A stretch of 32,443 bases of DNA from JAGPKI01 sp052034135 (GTDB lineage Bacteria; Caldisericota; Caldisericia; UBA6126; JAGPKI01). Numbering within the stretch: the stretch's first letter is position 1; each line of letters begins with the position of its first letter. The stretch covers positions 1 through 32,443 of the forward strand of contig JBPOJC010000066.1 of NCBI GenBank assembly GCA_052034135.1, given 5' to 3'. Under the pieces are notes generated by a model. It did no database searches and had not been told where the DNA came from. It worked only from the letters and a program-made list of their open reading frames with translations. Below are positions 25,200-32,443 of this stretch, piece after piece. A program made the translations under genes and the position numbers.

Positions 25200-25756
25200 T
25201 TTTCTCTTTTTTCCATCAAAGTTTTTATTTTTTCGGATAAAGAAATTCTTGCACTGTATAAACGACTTTTTAAAGTTCCACCAGGTATAGAAAGTATTAA
25301 AGAAATTTCTTTGATACTTAAACCGTTAAAATAATAATATTCTAAAATTTCTCTCTCCTCTCTTTTTATTTTCGTTAAAGCCTTTCTAACATAATTAATC
25401 TCTTCTAAATTAAATACTTCTTCTTCATCACTTGGTTCGGAAAATTCCAAGCCAGCAAAATCATCTTCTGATGATGTAACTTTTTTGCGCTTCAACAACT
25501 GGGAAGTTGCTTCATTTTTTAAAATTTTGTGAAGCCATGGCCTTATCGGATATTTTGGGTTAAACTTATCAATTGATTTAAAAAAATTAATAAAAGTTTC
25601 TGAAACAACGTCCTCTGCTTCTGTGTAATTATTTAAAATTCTAATAGCAGATTTTAATAACTCTTCTTTGTATATCTCATATATTAGAGACATAGAAGAT
25701 GAGTCACCCTTTTTACACTTTAGAATAATCTCTGTTTCTTCTTCGCGCGATAACAT
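25196..25756 (-). CDS. ECF-type RNA polymerase sigma factor
   Basis: 186 aa, standard length. The region 2 domain spans about 20-90, with the AEDVVSETFINFFKSIDKF core and the PIRPWLHKILKNEA segment. Region 4 spans about 120-178, with a helix-turn-helix GLSIKEISLILSIPGGTLKSRLYSAR. There is no region 3, as expected for group 4 sigma factors. Its gene overlaps the anti-sigma gene by four bases. No Shine-Dalgarno precedes ATG 25756. A TATACT at 25777-25772 on the same strand would place the transcript start only about 9 nt before the ATG. I do not see the GGAAC-type -35 element often found at autoregulated ECF promoters, so autoregulation remains a guess. Confidence 0.93.
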   Translation of the reverse strand: MLSREEETEIILKCKKGDSSSMSLIYEIYKEELLKSAIRILNNYTEAEDVVSETFINFFKSIDKFNPKYPIRPWLHKILKNEATSQLLKRKKVTSSEDDFAGLEFSEPSDEEEVFNLEEINYVRKALTKIKREEREILEYYYFNGLSIKEISLILSIPGGTLKSRLYSARISLSEKIKTLMEKREK

Positions 25757-25826
25757 AGTTATAAGATTTTAAGTATAACATAATATCGATAAAGAGAAGT
25801 AAAGATTTTTAAAAGAAAGAATTAAT

Positions 25827-26804
25827 TTAATAAAATTCTAATGTCGAATTATCACCAATTTCTAAACTTAAGTTTAACTTCTTGGGAGAATGATTTCTTA
25901 TAGTGCAATTTCTACCAATAACACTTTTTTTAAGGTTTATTCCTTCTAATTTGGTTTCATTCATAATTATTGTGTTTTCAAGAGTTGAATTTTTTATTAT
26001 GCAATTCTCGCCAACAGAAACATTGAAAAGCACCTGACTATCTTCTATGGTCGAAGAAGGAGAAACTATATTAGTTTTATTTAAAATATTTCTTAGCACA
26101 AACTCATTAGCATAAAGCATTTGGTCGGTTCCACCAATATCAATAAATGTTCCCTTATACACTTTAGCAGTAACATCTTGGCTTTCCTCTATCAATTTTT
26201 GGATAGCATCAGTTATTTCAAGCTCTCCTCTCTTAGATGGCTTTATAGATTCAATTATCTTAAATATGCTTGGTTTAAAAATATACACTCCAACTATTAC
26301 AAAATTTGATTTTGGATTTTTTGGTTTTTCTTCGAGTCCAACTACTTTTCCCGAAGAGTCAAATTCAACAACGCCAAATGGAGTTGGATCAGGAACCTCT
26401 TTAACAAGAATTCTTGCCTCCTCCAGAAAAGAAGAGCTATCAGGTAAAATTTCTGATGCACTGGATGGAATAATATTGTCTCCAAGAAACATTAAAAAGC
26501 TATCATTTCCAACAAAGTCTTTTGCCATAAGGCAGGCATGAGCTAAGCCTTTTGGTTCAGGCTGTATAATGAAAGAAAAATTGAAGGGATAATTGTCCAA
26601 ATTATTATGAATATAATCCTCTATTGGATCTTTTATTTCTCTATTTACTATTATGGCAACATCTTTTACTTGAGATTTTTTGATCTCAGATAAAACATAT
26701 CCTAAAACTGGTATATTGCAAATAGGTATTAAAGGTTTGGGGATTGAATACGTAAATGGCCTAAGCCTTGTTCCTTTACCGGCACAGAGTACAATAGCCT
26801 TCAA
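25827..26804 (-). CDS. Sugar-1-phosphate nucleotidylyltransferase (RmlA/RfbA-like)
   Basis: 325 aa. The N-terminal nucleotidyltransferase signature is complete (LCAGKGTRLRPFT at 6-18, IPKPL at 21-25), with LMFLGDN as the metal-binding Asp strand and VGVYIF / IDIGGTDQML later on. From about residue 245 a left-handed beta-helix of hexapeptide repeats follows (NTIIMNETKLEG, SVIGRNCTI). This long form resembles glucose-1-phosphate thymidylyltransferases that make dTDP-glucose; the exact sugar and nucleotide are uncertain, and UDP- or GDP-sugar formation is possible. It starts at TTG 26804 with AAAGGTAGAAGG just upstream, 14 nt after the M6 protease stop. Its product may feed the glycosyltransferases in this window. 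Confidence 0.85.
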   Translation of the reverse strand: MKAIVLCAGKGTRLRPFTYSIPKPLIPICNIPVLGYVLSEIKKSQVKDVAIIVNREIKDPIEDYIHNNLDNYPFNFSFIIQPEPKGLAHACLMAKDFVGNDSFLMFLGDNIIPSSASEILPDSSSFLEEARILVKEVPDPTPFGVVEFDSSGKVVGLEEKPKNPKSNFVIVGVYIFKPSIFKIIESIKPSKRGELEITDAIQKLIEESQDVTAKVYKGTFIDIGGTDQMLYANEFVLRNILNKTNIVSPSSTIEDSQVLFNVSVGENCIIKNSTLENTIIMNETKLEGINLKKSVIGRNCTIRNHSPKKLNLSLEIGDNSTLEFY

Positions 26805-26818
26805 TAGCCTTCTACCTT

Positions 26819-28477
26819 TTATGAAAGATTTTTTGCAACTATCATCAAATCTAAAATGTTAATGATACCATCTTCGTTTAAATCAGCTTTATCGTTATAT
26901 CCGCTCTCTCCAGCTTTAAATCCAAAACTATTCTCGATATACTTTAAATCGTATTTATCAATTTTTCCGTCACCATTTATGTCTCCTAACTTTTCCACAA
27001 CTGAAACATTCACCTCAACTTTTGCTTTTCCACCATTTGAATCAATATTAATAATTCCAGTTCTATTACCAAAGCTTAAGTTGCCTCCGTCAATTATAAT
27101 TTTTACAATTTCATCATTACCAAAAATTTCTTGGCGGTCAAAAGATATCCAGCTATCTTTAGTGGATAGTTCAACATGAAGAGTGCTCGTACCCTCATTA
27201 ATAATTTTTATTTCACGCTCTTTTTTCATACCTTTTTCAATTTTTCCAAAGTCAAGCTTATTTGGCTCTACTTTGAGTTTTGGTTCAAGGTACTTAAATT
27301 CAACTTTAAATGTCATTTTTTCTCCTGATTCACTTATATCAGTTATAAAGATTGCTGGACGACATTTCTTTTCATAGTCAAAACTGTCAGGAACGGTATA
27401 TGGTGTAAACTCAGTTTGACTGTCCTCGAGGCTATATGCTGCATCAATTTTCCCTTTTACATTACCAGCATCCTCTACCCATACTGCAAAATGTGGAAAT
27501 CTTGGTGGACCGTCGTTAAAGCGGTGAGTGGGAGTTATTGAGCCATCAATATGATATATAACTAAGCCTTGATCAGGTATACCCTGCCACCAGCTATCTA
27601 TGCCAGTTAAAAATCTATTTTCTATTAAAAAGTATTCTTTTGTTCCGGGGATATCAATTCTATAGAGTCTATCTCTACCGTTTGAACAAAGAGCATCTAT
27701 TTCGTAAGTTCCGGATTTTGTAATTTTTTTCGGAGTAAGCCAGCCGAGCTGGCTTCTTGAAAAGCCTGAAAGACCAAATATCTTATAGCTTGTAGATTCT
27801 GCCATAATATCCCATGGTCCTACAGCAATACCGCTTCCAGTATATGAATAAAGGTCCCAGCCACCTAAATTGTGATAAAATTCATGACAAATACCTTGAA
27901 GTGGCGCCATTTTATCAGCCTTAAATACTTCGGCAGTCATAATATATTCGTCCACATAAACTCCATCATATCCTATTCTTCCTGATACCCGACTCTTATG
28001 TAACCAAAAAAATGTACCGCCATAATTCCGCGGATCTCCAGCTTGAACAAATATAGTATGGTCAATTTTTCCATCCCCATCGTTATCATATTCTTTTAAA
28101 TTGACATTTTTTTCTTTTAATTTTTCAAATACATTTCTCATAAGATATGATAGATCGCCGTTTGCTGCATATTCTTTCTTCTTAAGAGGCATAAGAATCC
28201 AGTCTCCAACACCATAACTTCCAGGGATAAAATCTACTGTTCCGTTTGTTACTTCAAGATAATAATTTCTTAAACTTCTTTCCCCTTCTTTGTTACTAAA
28301 AAAGTAATCATACATTTCCTGAGCAGTTCTTTGATGAGGCTGATCAGTAAAGTCCATAAGTATGGGTAATATCTTTATAGTTGTAGGAGCTGATTGTGTT
28401 TTGATAGGGAAAGAAAGCGAAAATGAAAAAATTAAAAGAAAACTAACTAAAAGGGTTGAAAAAACTTTCCTTTTCAT
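26819..28477 (-). CDS. Secreted M6-family metalloprotease with C-terminal dockerin-like domain
   Basis: 552 aa with a signal peptide (about 1-29). The M6 (immune inhibitor A-like) domain holds the zinc motif H198-E-F-Y-H202-N-L-G-G-W-D208 and a downstream WDIMAES Met-turn region. Residues about 400-494 form an Ig-like ASH/SPD2-type domain (LDFGKIEKG...REIKIINEG). Residues 497-552 hold two dockerin-type calcium loops, DINGDGKIDKYDL and DLNEDGIINILDL. No cohesin is encoded in the window. Single dockerins outside cellulosomes are known in secreted proteases. It is secreted and probably degrades or processes extracellular protein. Its AAGGAGTGA site lies inside the end of the upstream GAF gene, 9 nt from that stop. 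Confidence 0.9.
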   Translation of the reverse strand: MKRKVFSTLLVSFLLIFSFSLSFPIKTQSAPTTIKILPILMDFTDQPHQRTAQEMYDYFFSNKEGERSLRNYYLEVTNGTVDFIPGSYGVGDWILMPLKKKEYAANGDLSYLMRNVFEKLKEKNVNLKEYDNDGDGKIDHTIFVQAGDPRNYGGTFFWLHKSRVSGRIGYDGVYVDEYIMTAEVFKADKMAPLQGICHEFYHNLGGWDLYSYTGSGIAVGPWDIMAESTSYKIFGLSGFSRSQLGWLTPKKITKSGTYEIDALCSNGRDRLYRIDIPGTKEYFLIENRFLTGIDSWWQGIPDQGLVIYHIDGSITPTHRFNDGPPRFPHFAVWVEDAGNVKGKIDAAYSLEDSQTEFTPYTVPDSFDYEKKCRPAIFITDISESGEKMTFKVEFKYLEPKLKVEPNKLDFGKIEKGMKKEREIKIINEGTSTLHVELSTKDSWISFDRQEIFGNDEIVKIIIDGGNLSFGNRTGIINIDSNGGKAKVEVNVSVVEKLGDINGDGKIDKYDLKYIENSFGFKAGESGYNDKADLNEDGIINILDLMIVAKNLS

Positions 28478-28486
28478 ATTTAGATA

Positions 28487-28963
28487 TCACTCCTTATTAA
28501 TCTTTGGAAAAGTATTTCCTATTATTGTTGAAACTTCTTTTAAAAATTCTTCATCTTCTTTGGTAAAAGCATTTTTCTTTACACTATCTATATCAAGTAT
28601 ACCTAAAATTTCTCCTCCCCCGACAATCGGAACAGCTATTTCAGATTTTACATTTCTATCACAGGATAAATAGCTTGAATCTTCGCAGACATTTCCAACA
28701 ACAATAGTTTGCTTTTCTCTAACTCCTCGCCCGCAAATACCATCTGATATCTTTATTTTAGTGTGCGATGGAGGTTTACCGAGATAAGTTTCAAGGTGTA
28801 GGGTGTCACCATCTAAAAGGTATATTCCAATCCAGTTATATTTAGGAAAAGCTTCTTTCAAGTCATATATTATGTCGGATAGCATATAACGCCATACACT
28901 TGCGCCAACGCTATCATCTTTAATTCTTGAAAGAACTTTTAAATACTTACCTTTTATAGCCAC
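28487..28963 (-). CDS. GAF-domain protein, free methionine-(R)-sulfoxide reductase-like
   Basis: 158 aa, a single GAF domain. It matches the fRMsr family in layout: NWIGIYLLDGD (43-53), LETYLGKPP, DGICGRGV with C77, and YLSCDRNVKSEIAVPIV with C101. Of the three cysteines of E. coli fRMsr (C84, C94, C118 by my recollection), the last two are present, but the first is Ser66 (GKPPSH). C93 nearby might replace it as the resolving thiol. It could repair free methionine sulfoxide or only bind a ligand. The start is GTG 28963 without any Shine-Dalgarno; a TATAAT ends six bases before it, so the message may be leaderless. It is the first gene of the minus-strand run and is divergent from the glycosyltransferase at 29026. 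Confidence 0.8.
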   Translation of the reverse strand: MAIKGKYLKVLSRIKDDSVGASVWRYMLSDIIYDLKEAFPKYNWIGIYLLDGDTLHLETYLGKPPSHTKIKISDGICGRGVREKQTIVVGNVCEDSSYLSCDRNVKSEIAVPIVGGGEILGILDIDSVKKNAFTKEDEEFLKEVSTIIGNTFPKINKE

Positions 28964-28969
28964 ATTGAT

Positions 28970-28998
28970 ATTATAATCAAATTGATTAATATTTTGAA
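28970..28998 (-). promoter_or_regulatory. Promoter for a leaderless GAF-gene transcript
   Basis: On the minus strand TTCAAA (28998-28993), a 17-nt spacer and a perfect TATAAT (28975-28970) are followed by ATCAAT and then the GTG start at 28963. Transcription would start at or within a base or two of the start codon. Confidence 0.55.
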
Positions 28999-29025
28999 TA
29001 TCTTTTTATGGTAAAAATAAAATAA

Positions 29026-30486
29026 ATGTATTTTTTAAATGTATTTATTAATAATATCGATAATCTTGTTTATGTTTTGATTGGCTTAATCTCACTATTT
29101 TTTTCTTTAAGATTAATTATTATGTTTATTGTCAAAAATTTTTCTTGCTTAAAAGAAAAAAAATCTAATAAAATGGTTTCAGTTATAACTGAAGATAAAA
29201 GAGATTATCCATTCTTTTCTATTCTTATACCTGCAAGGAACGAGACAGCTGTTATCGAAAAAACCCTCTCTAATATTGTAAATCTTAATTATCCAAAAGA
29301 TAAATACGAAGTTATTGTAATTGTTGATGCAAAAGAAAATTTTGAAAATGAAACAACAACAAAGGATAAAGTTCTTAAATTTGTTAGCGAGAATTGCAAT
29401 AATGGTATTCCCACTGTGAAGTGTTTAGAGGTACCTGTTGACTTTGATGGTAGGTTAAATGGTATAAGAACAGGAAGAATTATCCCATCCACTAAAGGAA
29501 GAGCATTAAATTATGGTTTAACATTTGTGGAGAATAGAGGGGAAAACCATTATTGTTCCTTTTTTGATGCCGAAAGCCATCCAGATGTGAATATTTTGCT
29601 CAAATTGAGGGATAATATTAACAATGATTTTAAAAATCTTGTTTATCAAGGCCCTTTATTCCAGACAAGAAACTTCTGGAAATTATCATACTTTTCTAAA
29701 GTTGTAGCGCTCTCTCAAGCATTCTCTCATGAATATGGCTTACCATTTATTCTTAGATTTATTCCGTTTCTTGGTGGAACAAACATGCATATTCCTCTAA
29801 ATTTAATTAAGAATATTGATGGTTTTGCATCGAGTAATATTACTGAAGATTTAGACTTAGGAGTTAGATGCGAGCTTGACGGAGATGTTAAACCATCTTT
29901 TATTAACGTTCCTTCAAGTGAGCAAACCCCTCCAAGTATTAAAGGTTATATAGTACAAAGATTCCGTTGGGGAAAAGGGGCATGCGAGGTAATAGCAAAG
30001 CTTAATAAAAGAATTAATAGCACTAAGAGTAGCGACCAAATTAAAAATATCAAGAAGCTTATGTTAAAGCTTTTTATGTATGGACCCGTAGAGTGGATAG
30101 CTTATTTCATAATAGCCATTTATATAACAATAAATTACATAGAAAGGCTTTCCTTATCGATATATACTTTATCAAAACTTTTGACATTTCCGTCAATTTA
30201 TGCTGGATCTATAATATTTACTGCTCTTGGACATATTTTAACATTTTCTGCGATTATGTGTGGAATTTTTGTAATTCTTCTTTATTTTAGATATTCACCT
30301 TTTATAACAGATGCATGGTCATCAAAAAACTTGTTCAAACTGTCTCTTTTGTTCCTTTATGTAATTTTTGCACTTCCTTTCATTGTCTGGATGTTTAGTA
30401 TTCCATTTATAGGTTCATTTGTATTAAGTTTATTTGGAGTGCATGATATTCAATGGGTAAAAACAGATCGGACAGTAGAAACTTAG
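29026..30486 (+). CDS. Membrane family-2 glycosyltransferase
   Basis: 486 aa. One N-terminal membrane helix (about 13-37) precedes the GT-A domain with FFSILIPARNETAVIE (63-78), DAES (181-184), TEDLDLGVR (273-281) and QRFRW (311-315), all expected for a processive beta-glycan synthase-like enzyme. About four C-terminal spans follow, and it ends WVKTDRTVET, like the paralogue's WVKTERSTE at 16071-17861. It lacks that paralogue's insertion. The two share STKGRALNYGL and long blocks around QGPLFQ.RNF and IPFAGGTN/IPFLGGTN, so they descend from a duplication. There is no ribosome site before ATG 29026; a weak TTGATT (28982) could belong to a nearby promoter. The gene is 14 nt upstream of pfkA, probably co-transcribed. 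Sugar donor unknown. Confidence 0.87.
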   Translation: MYFLNVFINNIDNLVYVLIGLISLFFSLRLIIMFIVKNFSCLKEKKSNKMVSVITEDKRDYPFFSILIPARNETAVIEKTLSNIVNLNYPKDKYEVIVIVDAKENFENETTTKDKVLKFVSENCNNGIPTVKCLEVPVDFDGRLNGIRTGRIIPSTKGRALNYGLTFVENRGENHYCSFFDAESHPDVNILLKLRDNINNDFKNLVYQGPLFQTRNFWKLSYFSKVVALSQAFSHEYGLPFILRFIPFLGGTNMHIPLNLIKNIDGFASSNITEDLDLGVRCELDGDVKPSFINVPSSEQTPPSIKGYIVQRFRWGKGACEVIAKLNKRINSTKSSDQIKNIKKLMLKLFMYGPVEWIAYFIIAIYITINYIERLSLSIYTLSKLLTFPSIYAGSIIFTALGHILTFSAIMCGIFVILLYFRYSPFITDAWSSKNLFKLSLLFLYVIFALPFIVWMFSIPFIGSFVLSLFGVHDIQWVKTDRTVET

Positions 30487-30500
30487 GGAGATAAAGATTT

Positions 30501-31457
30501 ATGAGGATAGCAATTTTAACTTCAGGCGGAGATGCTCCTGGCATGAATGCAGCCATTAGAGCCATCACAAGAACCGCAATATTTAATGGAAACGAAGTAA
30601 TTGGAATAAAAAGAGGTTTTTTAGGACTTATGAAGGGTGAATATGTAAGTCTTGGTTCAAGAGATGTAGGAGGAATTCTTTCCAAAGGGGGAACCCTTTT
30701 ATTTACTTCAAGAGCTCCTGAATTTAAGCTTGAAACTGGGATTAATGATGCGGTAAAAAATATAAAGAGCTTGGGAATTGATTATCTTATAGTAATTGGC
30801 GGTAATGGCAGTCAAGCTGGAGCTTTTGAATTGCACAAAAGGGGCGTTAATACAATAGGCATAGCTTCAACTATAGATAATGACCTTTGGGGCACAGATC
30901 AAACTATAGGGTTTGATACGGCACTAAATAATGCAATTCAAGCAATTGATAAAATAAGAGATACTGCAACATCGCATGAGCGAGTATTTGTGATAGAAGT
31001 AATGGGAAGGGATGTGGGTATCCTTGCTCTTCACTGTGGGATATCGGCAGGAGCCGATGAAATAATTGTTCCAGAAATTCAGTATGATTTAGAAAGAATT
31101 GCTGAAAATATAAAAATGAGCTTTGAGCGTGGAAAGAAGCACTTTATAATAGTTCTTGCAGAGGGAGCAGGAAGAGCCTCTGATTTTGGAAAGAAGTTAA
31201 ACGATATTGCTAAAATTGATGCCAAAATCAGTGTTTTGGGTTATATTCAAAGAGGAGGAGACCCGACTTTTATTGATAGATTTCTTGCTACGCAATTTGG
31301 TGCTTTTGCTGTGAAGTGTGCAGAAGAAGGGGTAAAAGGAAAAATAGTTGGTATAAAGAATAATAACCTCACCCTTATAAATATGGAAGAAGCAGCCGGA
31401 AAAGTCAAGAAAATTGACCCAACTCTTTATAATCTTTCTCAAAAACTTTCAATATAA
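30501..31457 (+). CDS. pfkA: 6-phosphofructokinase (ATP-type, PfkA)
   Basis: 318 aa, the bacterial PfkA length. Motifs: TSGGDAPGMNAAIR (7-20), GGNGS (100-104), STIDND (123-128, catalytic Asp126), TATSHERVFVIEVMGR (155-170) and QRGGDPTFIDR. The Gly at 103 and the Ser before TIDND favour ATP over pyrophosphate as donor. The Asp usual in GGDGS is Asn102 here; related thermophile enzymes also vary at this place. R20 and R24, matching effector-site Arg residues of E. coli PfkA, are kept, so allosteric control is possible. It phosphorylates fructose 6-phosphate in glycolysis. AGGGAGA precedes the ATG at about 8 nt. Confidence 0.95.
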   Translation: MRIAILTSGGDAPGMNAAIRAITRTAIFNGNEVIGIKRGFLGLMKGEYVSLGSRDVGGILSKGGTLLFTSRAPEFKLETGINDAVKNIKSLGIDYLIVIGGNGSQAGAFELHKRGVNTIGIASTIDNDLWGTDQTIGFDTALNNAIQAIDKIRDTATSHERVFVIEVMGRDVGILALHCGISAGADEIIVPEIQYDLERIAENIKMSFERGKKHFIIVLAEGAGRASDFGKKLNDIAKIDAKISVLGYIQRGGDPTFIDRFLATQFGAFAVKCAEEGVKGKIVGIKNNNLTLINMEEAAGKVKKIDPTLYNLSQKLSI

Positions 31458-31855
31458 AGTTTAATATAAAATGTCTCTTCTACTCTTTTTATTACTATTA
31501 TAGAGGTGAAACCTATATATGAGTACAAAAAATAGCAGACAAGAATGTCTGTTCTACGCCAAAATAATTTAAATACGGAGATTCCTCAGGACACGTGCAA
31601 AATACGCACTTCGGAATGACTGTTGGGTGTGTCGCCCTTATGGAGCGTATCTTAAGTACGAGTGCGTCAATACCGCATATTGGGAATAACAATGCAAGCG
31701 TCATTCAGAGCGATTTCAGGAATCCAGAATACTAAGAATAGAGCCATATTTCTACCTACTGCAAAATATGTAAAACAAACCCTCCATATATATAAGTGGG
31801 GTAAAAATGACAATTTTGTCACTCTAAAATACAAAAGAATATAAATGTAAATGGT

Positions 31856-31888
31856 CTGGATCCCCGATAAATACATTCGGGGATGACA
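31856..31888. repeat. 33-bp palindromic repeat, third identical copy
   Basis: Identical to 167-199 and 15130-15162, in the same orientation. Confidence 0.75.
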
Positions 31889-31909
31889 AAAAATACAAAA
31901 TACGTAAAT

Positions 31910-32000
31910 GAGGAGAGTCTTCGCTTATGCTCAGAATGACCTTCCCCTCCCACTGTCATCCTGAGGGAGCGTATTCTGCTTCGTAAGGATCTCCTCTTTT
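31910..32000. repeat. Dispersed repeat element bounded by inverted repeat with T tract
   Basis: GAGGAGA (31910-31916) pairs with TCTCCTC (31990-31996), followed by four T. Inside are CTTCGCTTATGCTCAGAATGAC and TCCTGAGGGAGCGTATT, diverged from copies A and B. It is a possible terminator-like structure. Confidence 0.6.
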
Positions 32001-32111
32001 AATTCATCATTTATTTAATTGTAATAAAAATAGACTTAATTCTATCTATTTTAAATTTATTCATAGATGAATTATTGTATAATTAAAATATAATTTGTTT
32101 AAATTAAAAAG

Positions 32112-32125
32112 CTCCTATTAGGAGG
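32112..32125 (+). promoter_or_regulatory. Ribosome site overlapping a short palindrome
   Basis: TAGGAGGG before ATG 32131 is the right half of CTCCTA-T-TAGGAG. CTCC (32112-32115) could pair with GGAG (32121-32124) across five bases and mask the ribosome site. With only four base pairs the effect may be slight. Confidence 0.35.
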
Positions 32126-32130
32126 GAAAT

Positions 32131-32443
32131 ATGAAAAAGTTTGTTTTGGTTATATTATCTATATCTTTTATATTTATTCTGTCAAGTTGTGGAGCCAACC
32201 GAGGAACAAATGACATCCAAGTTGAGCCTCAAACACCGTCTAATGTGCCAAGCCAGGAATATAAAGGTTCAGAGGACAGGTCTATAACCGAAAGTTCGTC
32301 CCTTAAACAACAGAGAAAAATTATCCAGAATGCTCATTTAAATTTAGAAGTTCAAGATCCAGCGGGGGCAAATAATGCTATAAATGATGAAGTTGCAAGA
32401 CTTGGTGGTTATATCTCTAATTCAAGTAAAACAGAGACTAAAA
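32131..32443 (+). CDS. DUF4349 lipoprotein (partial, cut by window end)
   Basis: The first 104 codons are visible. MKKFVLVILS and a hydrophobic core to residue 20 are followed by ILSSC, a lipobox with Cys21, then a Ser/Pro/Gln-rich linker. From about residue 69 the sequence KQQRKIIQNAHLNLEVQDPA and later ARLGGYISNSS matches the beginning of DUF4349 proteins, whose full length is about 280-330 aa with a C-terminal membrane helix. The family's role is unknown; it is an envelope lipoprotein. A strong TAGGAGGG precedes the ATG by about six bases. Confidence 0.82.
   Translation, partial: MKKFVLVILSISFIFILSSCGANRGTNDIQVEPQTPSNVPSQEYKGSEDRSITESSSLKQQRKIIQNAHLNLEVQDPAGANNAINDEVARLGGYISNSSKTETK

Larger units (their letters stand above)
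31458..32130. other. Intergenic region made largely of dispersed repeats
   Basis: Besides the named repeats, it has a 6-bp hairpin CAGACA-AGAA-TGTCTG (31536-31551) and a truncated copy of the 15200-type element (31575 to about 31650, with GGAGATTCCTC and GCACTTCGGAATGAC). A diverged CATTC...GGAATCC unit lies at 31701-31726. The last 130 bases are AT-rich with TATAAT at 32078-32083 and 32089-32094, either of which may serve the next gene. I see no RNA gene or convincing coding frame. Confidence 0.6.

Noticed and set aside
24934..25290. 118-codon plus-strand frame
   Set aside because: Antisense to the zinc-finger end of the anti-sigma factor and the end of the sigma factor, both firmly supported.
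26856..27179. 107-codon plus-strand frame
   Set aside because: Antisense to the dockerin and Ig-like region of the M6 protease; hydrophobic composition follows from the complementary codons.
28362..28673. 103-codon plus-strand frame
   Set aside because: Antisense across the junction of the M6 protease and GAF genes; no support of its own.
31513..31876. Several 60-69-codon frames on both strands
   Set aside because: They lie in repeat-derived intergenic DNA, overlap each other and lack ribosome sites.

Overview
This is a low-GC bacterial chromosome segment that carries many cell-envelope genes. Secreted proteins ending in paired copper-amine-oxidase-N-like ('stalk') domains, a DUF1893 protein, an M6 protease with a dockerin, a COG1672-type AAA ATPase and small-genome gene packing suggest a thermophilic anaerobe. 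Caldisericota (Caldisericum-like) is my best guess, with Dictyoglomota- or Thermotogota-like lineages as alternatives. No rRNA, tRNA or other phylogenetic marker is present, so this placement is inference.

Layout. 1-404: an intergenic block of hairpin repeats. 414-1433 (+): membrane-anchored GerMN protein. 1455-3278 (-) and 3727-5115 (+): two divergent 7TM-type histidine kinases. The first probably starts upstream at a non-canonical AUA codon; the second has a degenerate ATPase domain. 5130-6491 (-): lipoprotein of unknown function. 6607-7716 (-): AAA ATPase preceded by a 19-bp-period palindromic operator array. 7926-10658 (-): 910-aa stalk-domain surface protein. 10861-14943 (+): operon of SppA-like protease, Yip1-family membrane protein, ABC ATPase and ABC permease. 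14944-15626: a large cluster of dispersed repeats.

28963 down to 15627 is a run of nine minus-strand genes: GAF/fRMsr-like protein, M6 protease with dockerin, sugar nucleotidyltransferase, ECF sigma factor, zinc-finger anti-sigma factor with a very long extracytoplasmic part, two stalk-domain secreted proteins, a membrane glycosyltransferase and a DUF1893 protein. From the sigma factor to the DUF1893 gene, neighbours overlap or lie within about 20 bp, so they look like one transcription unit. 29026-31457 (+): a second GT2 glycosyltransferase and 6-phosphofructokinase. 31458-32130: a third repeat cluster. 32131 to the end (+): start of a DUF4349 lipoprotein.

The most notable system is the sigma/anti-sigma operon. 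Its anti-sigma factor has about 630 residues of repeated beta-rich (OB-like) units outside the membrane, and it is coupled to large modular surface proteins and a polysaccharide-synthase-like glycosyltransferase. I read it as an envelope-sensing system that may control its own surface layer. A third, unlinked surface protein at 7926-10658 shares the same architecture with a different repeat number.
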